Source: Streptomyces spororaveus
GTDB lineage: Bacteria; Actinomycetota; Actinomycetes; Streptomycetales; Streptomycetaceae
Assembly: GCF_016755875.1 (NCBI RefSeq)
Contig: NZ_BNED01000005.1
Coordinates: forward strand, 7,577,501 to 7,641,500
Length of the DNA stretch: 64,000 nt
Direction of reading: 5' to 3'
The notes below the pieces were generated by a model, which worked only from the letters and a program-made list of their open reading frames with translations, had not been told where the DNA came from and did no database searches. Positions 7,675 to 15,375 of this stretch are shown in pieces. Made by a program: the position numbers and the translations under genes. How positions within the stretch are numbered: the first letter of the stretch is position 1; each line of letters begins with the position of its first letter.

Positions 7675-9242
7675 CGACCTTCGGGCGGGACGTGTACGAC
7701 GATGTGATCGTGGGCGGTGGGCACAACGGCCTGGTGGCCGCCGCGTACCTGGCCAGGGCGGGCCGCTCCGTGCTGGTTCTGGAGCGGCTCGGGAACACGG
7801 GCGGGGCGGCGATCTCCAGCCGCCCCTTCGTCGGGGTCGACGCGAGACTCTCGCGCTACTCGTACCTGGTCTCCCTGCTCCCGGCGAAGATCGTGCGCGA
7901 CCTGGACCTGCGGTTCGCGGTACGCCGCCGGACGATCTCCTCGTACACGCCCACCGAGCGCGGCGGGCGGCCCGGCGGACTGCTCGTCGGCGGCGGCGAG
8001 CAGCGCACCCGCGAGTCCTTCGCGCGGCTGACCGGTTCGGACCGGGAGTACGAGAGCTGGCGCTCCTTCTACGGGACCACCGGGCGGGTCGCCGAGAAGG
8101 TCTTCCCCACCCTGACGCAGCCGCTGCCGACACGGGCGGAGCTGCGGGCCCGGATCGACGACGAGGCCGCCTGGCGGATGCTCTTCGAGGAGCCCCTCGG
8201 GCAGGCCGTGGAGCGGAACTTCGCCGACGACCTGGTCCGCGGGGTGGTCCTCACGGACGGGCTGATCGGCACCTTCGCGGACGCCCACGACCCGTCCCTC
8301 GCGCAGAACCGCTGCTTCCTCTACCACGTCATCGGCGGCGGGACCGGCGACTGGGACGTGCCCGTCGGCGGCATGGGCGCGCTGACGGACGCGCTCGCGG
8401 CGGCGGCCAGGGCGGCCGGTGCCGAGATCGCGACCGGCCACGAGGTGCTGCGGATCGACACGGACGGGGTCGCCCCGGCCGAGGTGGTCTTCCGCACGGC
8501 GTCCGGGGAGGGCCGCGTCGTCGGCCGCACGGTGCTGGTGAACGCCTCGCCGAAGGCGCTGGCCGAACTCCTCGGCGAGACCCCGCCCCCAGGGGGCGCG
8601 GCCGCGGCCCCCGAGGGCGCCCAGCTCAAGGTCAACATGCTGCTGCGCCGGCTGCCCCGGCTCCGGGACACCTCGGTGGACCCGCGCGAGGCCTTCGGCG
8701 GCACCTTCCACATCGCCGAGGGCTACGCCGAGCTCGCCCGGGCCCACGCGGAGGCCGCCTCCGGCGAACTGCCCTCCGTACCGCCCTCGGAGATCTACTG
8801 CCACTCGCTCACCGACCCGACGATCCTCGGCCCGGACCTGGTGGAGCAGGGCTACCAGACGCTCACCCTCTTCGGTCTGCACACCCCGGCCCGGCTGTTC
8901 GAGAAGGACAACCAGCAGGCCCGCGAGGTACTCCTGACGGCCACCCTCGCCCAGCTCGACGCGCACCTGGCCGAACCGCTCACCGACTGCCTCGCCTTCG
9001 ACGCGGACGGCCGCCCGTGCATCGAGGCGAAGACCCCGCTGGACCTGGAACGCGAACTGCGGCTGCCGGGCGGCCACATCTTCCACCGGGACCTGTCCTG
9101 GCCCTACGCCGAACAGGGCGGCCGCTGGGGCGTGGAGACCGCCCACCGCAACGTCCTGCTGTGCGGGGCGGGCGCGGTCCGCGGCGGCGGCGTCAGCGGG
9201 GTCCCCGGACACAACGCGGCGATGGCGGTCCTCGGGCACTAG
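7671..9242 (+). CDS. phytoene-desaturase-like NAD(P)/FAD-dependent oxidoreductase
   Basis: A 523-residue flavoprotein of the CrtI/COG1233 family. The dinucleotide-binding motif VIVGGGHNGLVAAAYLARAG lies near residues 12-31, and a C-terminal FAD motif (LCGAGAVRGGGVSGVPGHNAA) closes the protein. The family oxidises or isomerises polyenes, carotenoids or retinol-like lipids; this subgroup (PYROXD2-like) is largely uncharacterised. No phytoene synthase or other carotenoid gene is nearby, so a role in carotenoid synthesis is not supported. Translation starts inside the stop codon of the kinase gene (ATGA, 7671-7674), which makes it the second cistron of that unit. Confidence 0.86.
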   Translation: MTTFGRDVYDDVIVGGGHNGLVAAAYLARAGRSVLVLERLGNTGGAAISSRPFVGVDARLSRYSYLVSLLPAKIVRDLDLRFAVRRRTISSYTPTERGGRPGGLLVGGGEQRTRESFARLTGSDREYESWRSFYGTTGRVAEKVFPTLTQPLPTRAELRARIDDEAAWRMLFEEPLGQAVERNFADDLVRGVVLTDGLIGTFADAHDPSLAQNRCFLYHVIGGGTGDWDVPVGGMGALTDALAAAARAAGAEIATGHEVLRIDTDGVAPAEVVFRTASGEGRVVGRTVLVNASPKALAELLGETPPPGGAAAAPEGAQLKVNMLLRRLPRLRDTSVDPREAFGGTFHIAEGYAELARAHAEAASGELPSVPPSEIYCHSLTDPTILGPDLVEQGYQTLTLFGLHTPARLFEKDNQQAREVLLTATLAQLDAHLAEPLTDCLAFDADGRPCIEAKTPLDLERELRLPGGHIFHRDLSWPYAEQGGRWGVETAHRNVLLCGAGAVRGGGVSGVPGHNAAMAVLGH

Positions 9243-9488
9243 TCGGGCCTGCGGGACCGGGACTCGGCCGGACGGGTGGATCGTCGGCACTCCCTCCGCC
9301 CGCCGGGCCGGGCGCTCCGGCCCGGCCACGAACCGGGATCCGGGGCCCGCGGCGCCGCGGCGCGCGGTGCGGCACGGGGGCGGAGGAACTTGCCCGGGGC
9401 GGCAGCGTTTTGCAGGCTGTCCGTTGCCGGTCCCCTCCGAGGCCAGTCGGCCCGGGGACGGCAGCCAGCCGAGGGAAGGAACCGCCCC

Positions 9489-9896
9489 GTGTCCGCCGCA
9501 CTCTCCGACGACCTGAAGAAACTCATCGACGACAGCCCGGTCTTCGCGACCGTGGCCACGATCCAGCCGGACGGCAGCCCGCAGCTGTCGATCACGTGGC
9601 TCACCCGTGACGGCGACGACCTGCTGGTCTCCACGACGGTCGGCCGCCGCAAGGAGAAGAACCTGCGCGCGGACCCGCGGATCACGGTCATGATCAACCC
9701 GTCGAACGCGCCCTACTCCTACGCCGAGGTCCGCGGCACCGCCGAACTGACCACGGAGGGCGGGTACGAGCTGATCGACGCGCTGTCGCGCAAGTACACG
9801 GGCAAGGACTACGCGGACTTCAACCCGGCGTCGAAGGACGACGCCGAGCGCGTCGTCGTCCGCGTCACGCCGCGCAAGGTCGTCGGCTCGATCTGA
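9489..9896 (+). CDS. PPOX class F420-dependent oxidoreductase
   Basis: A 135-residue split-beta-barrel flavin/deazaflavin enzyme. The order of motifs is typical of the TIGR03618-like group: SPVFATVATIQPDGSPQLS near the N terminus, GRRKEKNLRADPRITVMI in the middle, AEVRGTAEL, and a C-terminal RVTPRKVVG strand. Such enzymes use F420H2 or FMN to reduce small substrates and act in the cytoplasm. The GTG start at 9489 is preceded by GGGAAGGA at good spacing; the same frame is open further upstream but matches nothing. A strong hairpin terminator (9910-9939) follows. The other F420-type enzyme, on the opposite strand, converges on the same terminator. Confidence 0.9.
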   Translation: MSAALSDDLKKLIDDSPVFATVATIQPDGSPQLSITWLTRDGDDLLVSTTVGRRKEKNLRADPRITVMINPSNAPYSYAEVRGTAELTTEGGYELIDALSRKYTGKDYADFNPASKDDAERVVVRVTPRKVVGSI

Positions 9897-9909
9897 CGCC
9901 CGCCGGACG

Positions 9910-9939
9910 GGCCGGCGGGAGGAAGACCTCCCGCCGGCC
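9910..9939. terminator. bidirectional hairpin terminator
   Basis: A perfect 13-bp inverted repeat (GGCCGGCGGGAGG, loop AAGA, complementary arm) sits between the convergent PPOX and Ddn-like genes. There is no U-tract, which is usual for actinobacterial terminators. Confidence 0.8.
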
Positions 9940-9961
9940 GCCGGACGGCCGTCCGCCGCGG

Positions 9962-10411
9962 TCAGCCGGCGGGTTCGATGACGACGATCGGGATCTCGCG
10001 GTCCGTCTTGGCCTGGTACTCGTCGTACGCGGGCCAGTGCCCGACCATCACCGGCCAGTACGCGGCGCGCTCCTCGGGGGTGGCGGTCCGGGCGGTGCCC
10101 TCCATGATCTTCGGGCCGACCTGGATGCGGACCGCGGGGTGTTCGGCGAGGTTCCGGTACCAGAGCGGGTGCGCGGGATCGCCGCCCTTGGAGGCGACGA
10201 CCAGGTAGCCGCCGTCGGCCTCGCCGTAGATGAGCGGGGTCCGTACGGGCTTGCCGGAGACCCTGCCCAGGGTGGTGAGCAGCAGGGTCTGGGTGCCGTT
10301 CCAGTACTGGCCCTCGGAGCCGCCCGAGCCCACGTACAGCGTGACGTGGTCCCGCTGCCAGGTTCCCTCCTTGGGGTCGGTCGGGTGGTCCCAGTCGATG
10401 TCGGTCGTCAT
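9962..10411 (-). CDS. nitroreductase family deazaflavin (F420)-dependent oxidoreductase
   Basis: A 149-residue member of the Ddn/TIGR00026 family, split-barrel proteins that use F420H2; the mycobacterial Ddn activates pretomanid. Diagnostic text includes GTQTLLLTTLGRVSGKPVRT, the substrate- and F420-contacting segment GGYLVVASKGGDPAHPLWYR, LAEHPAVRIQVG and a C-terminal IPIVVIEP strand. The length is normal. It lies 44 bp downstream of the FAD monooxygenase on the same strand and may be read with it. The substrate is unknown; quinone or xenobiotic reduction is usual for the family. Confidence 0.9.
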   Translation of the reverse strand: MTTDIDWDHPTDPKEGTWQRDHVTLYVGSGGSEGQYWNGTQTLLLTTLGRVSGKPVRTPLIYGEADGGYLVVASKGGDPAHPLWYRNLAEHPAVRIQVGPKIMEGTARTATPEERAAYWPVMVGHWPAYDEYQAKTDREIPIVVIEPAG

Positions 10412-10454
10412 ATGACCCCGCCTGCCTTCGCGTCGGAACAGTCAGCGAACCCGG

Positions 10455-11660
10455 TCAACGAGTACGGGTGCCCACGGGCACGGTGTCCGTCCCGTCCGGG
10501 AGCGTGAATCCGTCGAACAGCGCAGCCATCGCCCGGCCCGCGGCCCCGGCCGGGGTGGCGCGGACGGCGAGGTCGCGGACGGCCACGGCGAGCGGGTGGG
10601 TGACGGCGGCGACCCGGCCCGCCCGGCGGGCGCGGACACGGATGGCGTCGGTACGCGCGCAGCGGGCCGCGCTGTAGGCGGCGAGGGCGGCCGGGACGTC
10701 CCCGGTGCCGGCGCCGGCCAGCAGATGACCGAGGACCGCGGCGTCCTCGACGGCCTGGCAGCCGCCCTGGCCCAGGTTGGGCGTCATGGCGTGGGCGGCG
10801 TCGCCGAGCCAGGCCAGGCGTCCGCGGTGGAAGCGGGGGAGCGGGGCGGCCAGGTCGTACAGGTCGTGCTGGAGCACGGCCGCCGGGTCGATCCGCTCCA
10901 GCAGGGCCGGGATCGGGTCGTGCCAGGTGCCGTAGCGGCGCAGGAGTTCGGTACGGACGTCGGCGGGACGGTAGCCCGCGGGGACGACGGCGGTGGCGTA
11001 GAGGTAGATCCGGCCGTCGGCCAGCGGGACCACACCGAAGCGCTCGCCGCGGCCCCAGGTCTCGGCGGTGGCCGTCGCGGTGCCGCTCGCGGCGGCGGGC
11101 AGGACCGTGCGCCAGGCGGTCTCTCCGCTGTGGTGGAGTCCGGGGTGGTCCGGGAAGTACTGGCGGCGCAGCGGGCTGTGGATTCCGTCGGCGGCGATGA
11201 CGAGATCGGCGCCGTCGAGGTCGCCGGCGTCGGTGCGGACCACCGGGGAGCCGTCGGCGTCGTCGACCGAGGTGACGGCGACTCCGTAGCGGATCGCCGT
11301 GGCGGGGAGGGCCGCGGCCAGGGCGTCGGCGAGGGCGGAGCGGTGCAGGGCGAGTGGCGGGCCGCCGAAGCGGGCGGCCAGCGCGGCGGTGTCGGCGCGG
11401 CTGAGCCAGCGGCCGTCCGGGCGGCGCAGGCCCATCGCGGCGGGGACCGTACGGCCCGCCGCGCGGGTGATGTCGAAGCCGATGGTGTCGAAGGCACGCA
11501 GGGCGTTGGGGGCGAGCACGATCCCGGCGCCGACGGCGGTGGGCCCGGCCGCCCGCTCGCACACGGTGACCCGCCAGCCGTGGCGGTGCAGGGCCACGGC
11601 CGCCGTGAGCCCGCCGATCCCCGCGCCTGCCACGACCGCGTGACGCTGAACTGCCGACAT
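10455..11660 (-). CDS. FAD-dependent monooxygenase (aromatic hydroxylase type)
   Basis: A 401-residue class A flavin monooxygenase. The FAD-binding Rossmann motif AGAGIGGLTAAVALHRHG is at residues 11-28, the DG-containing segment LVIAADGIHSPLR is mid-protein, and the second FAD motif LAWLGDAAHAMTPNLGQGG is near residue 285. The family hydroxylates aromatic acids, polyketides or antibiotics using NAD(P)H and O2. It is divergent from a TetR repressor gene, with two near-identical palindromes in the 96 bp between the starts (11705-11752). That is the classic arrangement of a repressor controlling a detoxification enzyme. The inducer is unknown; some relatives inactivate tetracyclines or rifamycins, but nothing here specifies that. 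Confidence 0.9.
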   Translation of the reverse strand: MSAVQRHAVVAGAGIGGLTAAVALHRHGWRVTVCERAAGPTAVGAGIVLAPNALRAFDTIGFDITRAAGRTVPAAMGLRRPDGRWLSRADTAALAARFGGPPLALHRSALADALAAALPATAIRYGVAVTSVDDADGSPVVRTDAGDLDGADLVIAADGIHSPLRRQYFPDHPGLHHSGETAWRTVLPAAASGTATATAETWGRGERFGVVPLADGRIYLYATAVVPAGYRPADVRTELLRRYGTWHDPIPALLERIDPAAVLQHDLYDLAAPLPRFHRGRLAWLGDAAHAMTPNLGQGGCQAVEDAAVLGHLLAGAGTGDVPAALAAYSAARCARTDAIRVRARRAGRVAAVTHPLAVAVRDLAVRATPAGAAGRAMAALFDGFTLPDGTDTVPVGTRTR

Positions 11661-11704
11661 GACGAATCCCCGCTTCCTCGTGCGTCGTTCTCCTTCGCCG
11701 GAGC

Positions 11705-11752
11705 CTCTACAGATGTAGAGCCCGATGGCTTCACTCTACAGCTGTAGAGTGA
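11705..11752. promoter_or_regulatory. paired palindromic operators of the divergent TetR/monooxygenase promoter
   Basis: Site A, 11731-11752, is a perfect 22-bp palindrome with half-site TCACTCTACAG. Site B, 11705-11720, is CTCTACAGATGTAGAG, the same core with one mismatched centre base. The centres are 29 bp apart, close to three helical turns, so two dimers could bind the same face. Site A ends 4 bp before the TetR ATG, which predicts autorepression as well as control of the monooxygenase. Confidence 0.82.
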
Positions 11753-11756
11753 GGGG

Positions 11757-12443
11757 ATGTCCACCCCTCGTATGCGTCCGCCCGCGGCGGACCGCAGAAC
11801 CCTGATCGCCGACACCGCGATCGACCTCGTCGCCGCCGCCGGGCTCCGGGGCCTGACCCACCGCGCGGTCGACGGTGCGGCGGGGCTGCCGGCCGGGAGC
11901 ACCTCGTACTACTTCCGTACGAGGACGGCGCTGATCGCGGCCTGCTACCAGCGGCTGGCCGAGCTGGACCTCGGCGACCTCGGCGACGTGGGTGACCTCG
12001 CCGGCCTCGGCGATGCCGGTCGCCCCGGAGCCGGTGGCCCCGATGCCGGTGGCGCGGCCGAGGGCCCGCCCGTGTCCCCGGCGGCGGACCGGGACACGGC
12101 CGCGGCCGCGCTGGCCGGGCTGCTGCACCGCTGGCTCACGGCGGGCCGCGCGCGCCAGCTGGCCCGCTTCGAACTCAGCCTCGAAGCGGCGCGCAACCCC
12201 GACCTGGAGGCGGACTTCCACCGGGCGGGCCAGGGAGCACGGGCCCGCGCCTCCGGCATCCTCGCCGCCCTCGGGGCCCGGCGGCCCGAAGAGGCCGCCG
12301 AACTGCTGGTCGCCTGGACGGACGGGCTCCTCTACGACCGGCTGGCCGGCGCCCTCGCCCGCTCCCGCCCGGCCCCGGACCTCGCCGAACTGACCTCCGT
12401 CACCCGGCGGATGCTCGACGCGGTCCTCGCCCACCCGGCCTGA
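11757..12443 (+). CDS. TetR/AcrR family transcriptional regulator
   Basis: A 228-residue regulator. The N-terminal HTH occupies about residues 14-60 (RTLIADTAIDLVAAAGLRGL, then HRAVDGAAGLPAGSTSYYF). The ligand-binding helical domain has a Gly/Ala/Pro-rich insert around residues 75-110 that is poorly conserved in such proteins. It is divergent from the FAD monooxygenase gene, and the operator palindrome almost touches its start codon. It therefore probably represses itself and the monooxygenase until a ligand, perhaps the enzyme's substrate, binds. The ATG follows GAGGGG, part of which belongs to the operator. Confidence 0.9.
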   Translation: MSTPRMRPPAADRRTLIADTAIDLVAAAGLRGLTHRAVDGAAGLPAGSTSYYFRTRTALIAACYQRLAELDLGDLGDVGDLAGLGDAGRPGAGGPDAGGAAEGPPVSPAADRDTAAAALAGLLHRWLTAGRARQLARFELSLEAARNPDLEADFHRAGQGARARASGILAALGARRPEEAAELLVAWTDGLLYDRLAGALARSRPAPDLAELTSVTRRMLDAVLAHPA

Positions 12444-12658
12444 CTCCCACGGCACCCCGCCGTCCCGGAATCCGGGCCCCGCTTCCCCCGGACGGCGCAA
12501 GACCGGCGGCGTCCGGAAGGCCGCGCCGCCCGGCCGGGGCCCGGCCCCCGCCACCTGCCGGTTCGGGTGACGGCCCGGGCCGGGGCGGGTACCGCGCGCG
12601 GACCACGCGGGAGGGGACGGGAGGCCGGCGCGCCGGGCCGGCGCTACGTTCCGGAAGC

Positions 12659-14074
12659 ATGAACCGCATACCTGGTGACCAGCACTCCGGCCCCACCCGC
12701 CGCGCCCTGCTCACCGTCGGAGCGGGTGCGGCCCTCGCCGCGGGGTGTGCGCGCGGCGGTGCCTCCGGCTCTCCGGCGGCGGCGTCCAGCGGCACCGCCC
12801 CGCCGACCGCCACCCCCACCGCGGCCGCCGGCGGTCTCACCCCGGGCGTGATGACGCTGTTCCAGGACCCGGCGTACAACTTCAACGGGCTCCTCGCCCT
12901 CGGCGGCTCGGGCGCCGGCGCCGCCGAGGTCGGCGAGGTCCTCACCGCCGTGAACAAGATCAACGCCGCCGGTCTGAGCGCCCAGACGTACGTGGAGACC
13001 TTCCGCACCCTCGGCGACCAGCTGCTGAAGGCGCCTCCCGGCGCCCCGGCCGACGGCCAGAGCAAACGCTTCTGGGCGCTGCGCGCCGCCCAGTACTACG
13101 GCCAGGCGCTCTTCTTCGTCCTCGGATCGGACGACCCCGGCAGCGAGGAACAGCTCTACAAGGCGGGCCGCGGGGCCTGGGACACCTTCTGCGACCTGTG
13201 CGAGCCCGCCCCGGTGAAGGCCAACGTGCCCTATGCCGGCACGCCACTGCCGGTCTGGTTCTTCCGCCCCGACACCTCCGGCACCCCGCGCCCGACGGTG
13301 ATCCTCACGAACGGGAGCGACGGCCAGAACGTGGACATGTGGACCTACGGGGTCCCTGCCGCGCTGGACCGGGGCTGGAACGCACTCGTCTACGACGGCC
13401 CGGGCCAGGGGCAGCTGCTCTTCGTGGACCGGGTGGTGTTCACCCCCACCTGGGAGAAGGTCGTCACGCCCCTGGTCGACTGGCTGTCGGCCCGCCCCGA
13501 CGTGGACCCCGGCAAGATCGCCCTGACCGGTCTGAGCATGGCGGGGGACCTCGCCCCGAGGGCGGCGGCCTTCGAGACCCGGATCGCCGCACTGGTCGCC
13601 ATGCCGGGCTGCGTGGAGCCGTGGCTGGGCTTCCCGCCCGAGATCCGGAAGATCCTCACCCCCGACAAGCAGGAGACGAACGCCATCTGGAACAAGGAGG
13701 TCGTACCCGAACTGCCCCCGGACGCGGCCGACGTGATGAAGAAGCGCTTCGAGCCGTTCTCCGTCCCCGCCATGCTCGAAGCGCGGCAGGGCAAGCTGTT
13801 CACCGACTTCTACACCCCCGCCACCCGGATCCAGGCCCTGTCCATCACCGACGTCGTCGGCCGGATCAAGGCCCCCACCCTGGTGCTGGACTACGAGGGC
13901 GAGCAGTTCTACCCGGGCCAGCCGCGCCGCATGTACGACGCCCTCACCTCGCCCAAGGACTACCTGAAACTGACGGCGGCCGAGGGCGCGCAGTTGCACT
14001 GTTCCCCGATGGCCCCGCAGCTGCACTGCGAGGTCGTCTTCGACTGGCTCCAGAAGACGCTCCTGGGCGGCTGA
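12659..14074 (+). CDS. Tat-type lipoprotein alpha/beta hydrolase
   Basis: A 471-residue exported hydrolase. The N terminus has a twin-arginine motif TRRALLTVG and a lipobox ending at Cys30 (LAAGC), so it is probably a Tat-exported lipoprotein. A Ser/Thr/Ala/Pro-rich linker follows to about residue 60. The body matches the dipeptidyl-peptidase/2,6-dihydropseudooxynicotine-hydrolase-like group: LVYDGPGQGQLLF, a nucleophile elbow IALTGLSMAGDLAPRAA, and a late His in QLHCEVVFDWL. The elbow reads G-L-S-M-A rather than the usual G-x-S-x-G. There is no operon partner; the SLOG-like gene begins 160 bp downstream. The substrate is unknown. Confidence 0.83.
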   Translation: MNRIPGDQHSGPTRRALLTVGAGAALAAGCARGGASGSPAAASSGTAPPTATPTAAAGGLTPGVMTLFQDPAYNFNGLLALGGSGAGAAEVGEVLTAVNKINAAGLSAQTYVETFRTLGDQLLKAPPGAPADGQSKRFWALRAAQYYGQALFFVLGSDDPGSEEQLYKAGRGAWDTFCDLCEPAPVKANVPYAGTPLPVWFFRPDTSGTPRPTVILTNGSDGQNVDMWTYGVPAALDRGWNALVYDGPGQGQLLFVDRVVFTPTWEKVVTPLVDWLSARPDVDPGKIALTGLSMAGDLAPRAAAFETRIAALVAMPGCVEPWLGFPPEIRKILTPDKQETNAIWNKEVVPELPPDAADVMKKRFEPFSVPAMLEARQGKLFTDFYTPATRIQALSITDVVGRIKAPTLVLDYEGEQFYPGQPRRMYDALTSPKDYLKLTAAEGAQLHCSPMAPQLHCEVVFDWLQKTLLGG

Positions 14075-14234
14075 GGGACGGCCGACGCCGACGCACGCGC
14101 AAGTGCGGGCCCGGGCCCGGGCCGCCCGGGACGGCGCAAACCCCTGGCCGGAGCCGCTCCGACCTCGCATGATGGGGAGGCCGTCGCCGTCCGGCGGCGT
14201 CGACGCCGAACCTCCGGAGCGGAGCAGCACCTTC

Positions 14235-14792
14235 ATGGCGACCGTCGCGGTGACCGGCCACGTGAACCTCACCGGGGCGAGCCTTCCGCCGGTCGCGGAG
14301 GCGCTGCGCGCGCTGCTCGCCCGCTACCCGGCCGCGGAACTCACCGGCATGTCCTGCCTGGCCCCCGGCGCGGACACGGTTTTCGGGGATGCCGTACTCG
14401 CCCTGGGCGGGCGGCTGGTGGCGGTCCTGCCCTCGGGTGACTACCGGGCGCGCATGCGGGAGGGCCCGCACGCAGCCGCCTTCGACCGCCTCCTGCGGGC
14501 CGCCGCCGAGGTCGAGGTCATGCCGTACCGAAGGGCCGGTACGGACGCCTACGCCGCCGCCAACCGACTCCTGCTCGGCCGGGCCGAGCTCCTCGTCGCG
14601 GTCTGGGACGGAGGAGCCGGCGGCAGGCAGGGCGGGACGGGCGACGCGGTGGCCGCGGCCCGTGCGCGGGGGATCCCGGTGGAGGTCGTCTGGCCGGCCG
14701 GTGCGGCGCGGGAGCACCCGGCACGGCCCGCCCGGGGCGAGCGGCGCGGCGGTTCCGCCGGTGCCCCGCGCCGCCGGCCAGACACGGCCTAG
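14235..14792 (+). CDS. SLOG-like (nucleotide-sensing Rossmann) protein
   Basis: A 185-residue protein beginning MATVAVTGHVNLTG. The GHxxL/T start, followed by GMSCLAPGADTVFGDAVLALGG and VAVLPSGDYRARM, is the pattern of SLOG/DprA-LOG-like domains, including the YspA and DUF1273 groups, which are predicted to bind nucleotide-derived ligands. A C-terminal Arg/Pro/Gly-rich tail of about 35 residues has no family match. The ATG at 14235 follows GGAGCGGAG; longer in-frame starts give Arg-rich text. The stop codon TAG at 14790-14792 lies inside the left terminal repeat of the 183-bp element that follows. The original C terminus may therefore have been altered by insertion. No effector gene is adjacent. 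Confidence 0.68.
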   Translation: MATVAVTGHVNLTGASLPPVAEALRALLARYPAAELTGMSCLAPGADTVFGDAVLALGGRLVAVLPSGDYRARMREGPHAAAFDRLLRAAAEVEVMPYRRAGTDAYAAANRLLLGRAELLVAVWDGGAGGRQGGTGDAVAAARARGIPVEVVWPAGAAREHPARPARGERRGGSAGAPRRRPDTA

Positions 14793-14970
14793 GCCGGGTC
14801 CGCAAAGTAGCGCCGGCCGCCCGAAGGGCGGGCCACGCGGCGTCTGGCGCCGTGCATCGCAAGGCGGAGGGCCGTCCGTGTACTGGCCGTACTCGGACGT
14901 GCCCGACAACGCAGCGAGGTGCGGTGCCAGGCGTCGCGTGGCAGGCGGGACTTTGCGGACACGGCCTAGG
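14788..14970. mobile_element. 183-bp MITE-like element with 21-bp terminal inverted repeats
   Basis: The left end CCTAGGCCGGGTCCGCAAAG (14788-) and the reverse complement of the right end CCTAGGCCGTGTCCGCAAAG (to 14970) differ at one position, giving imperfect terminal repeats around 141 bp of non-coding DNA. There is no transposase frame inside. CTAG at both outer edges could be part of the terminal repeat or a target duplication. The left repeat supplies the stop codon of the upstream SLOG-like gene, and the right end lies 8 bp before the next ATG. A single similar end occurs at 57408. The size and structure suggest a non-autonomous element. Confidence 0.66.
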
Positions 14971-14978
14971 ATCCGGTC

Positions 14979-15353
14979 ATGATCGCTGAACTGCAATGCG
15001 TGGTCCTGGACTGCCCCGAGCCGCAGGCGCTCGCAGAGTTCTACCGGTCCCTGCTGGGCGGGAACGTCAACCAGCCGGACCGGCGCTGGTCGCTCGACGA
15101 GAGCTGGGCGACGCTCCACACCCCGTCGGGACCGGTCCTCGCCTTCCAGCAGGCCCCGGACCACGTGCCGCCGCGCTGGCCCGACCCCACCCGGCCGCAG
15201 CAGTTCCACCTGGACCTCGGTGTCCCGGACCTGGACCGGGCGCAGGAGGAGGTGCTCGCGGCCGGCGGGACCCTGCTCGACGGTTCGGACGGGCGTGGCT
15301 GGCGGGTCTACGCGGACCCGGCGGGACATCCCTTCTGCCTCGTCCGGCACTGA
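14979..15353 (+). CDS. VOC family protein (glyoxalase-like)
   Basis: A 124-residue vicinal-oxygen-chelate protein of the short glyoxalase-like type. It starts MIAELQCVVLDCPEPQALAE, continues FYRSLLGG, has the middle strand QQFHLDLGVPDLDRAQEEVL, and ends ADPAGHPFCLVRH, the usual last beta strand with the family GHPFCL motif. It is cytoplasmic with unknown substrate; many Streptomyces paralogues exist. The ATG is only 8 bp beyond the MITE-like element, so its native promoter has been displaced or replaced by element sequence. It converges on the serine hydrolase gene 22 bp downstream. Confidence 0.85.
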   Translation: MIAELQCVVLDCPEPQALAEFYRSLLGGNVNQPDRRWSLDESWATLHTPSGPVLAFQQAPDHVPPRWPDPTRPQQFHLDLGVPDLDRAQEEVLAAGGTLLDGSDGRGWRVYADPAGHPFCLVRH

Positions 15354-15375
15354 GCCGCGGCGGCGGCCGGAGCCG

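Noticed and set aside
7671..9242. A carotenoid biosynthesis gene (crtI)
   Set aside because: The fold is right, but there is no phytoene synthase, cyclase or other carotenoid gene nearby, and it is coupled to a kinase gene.
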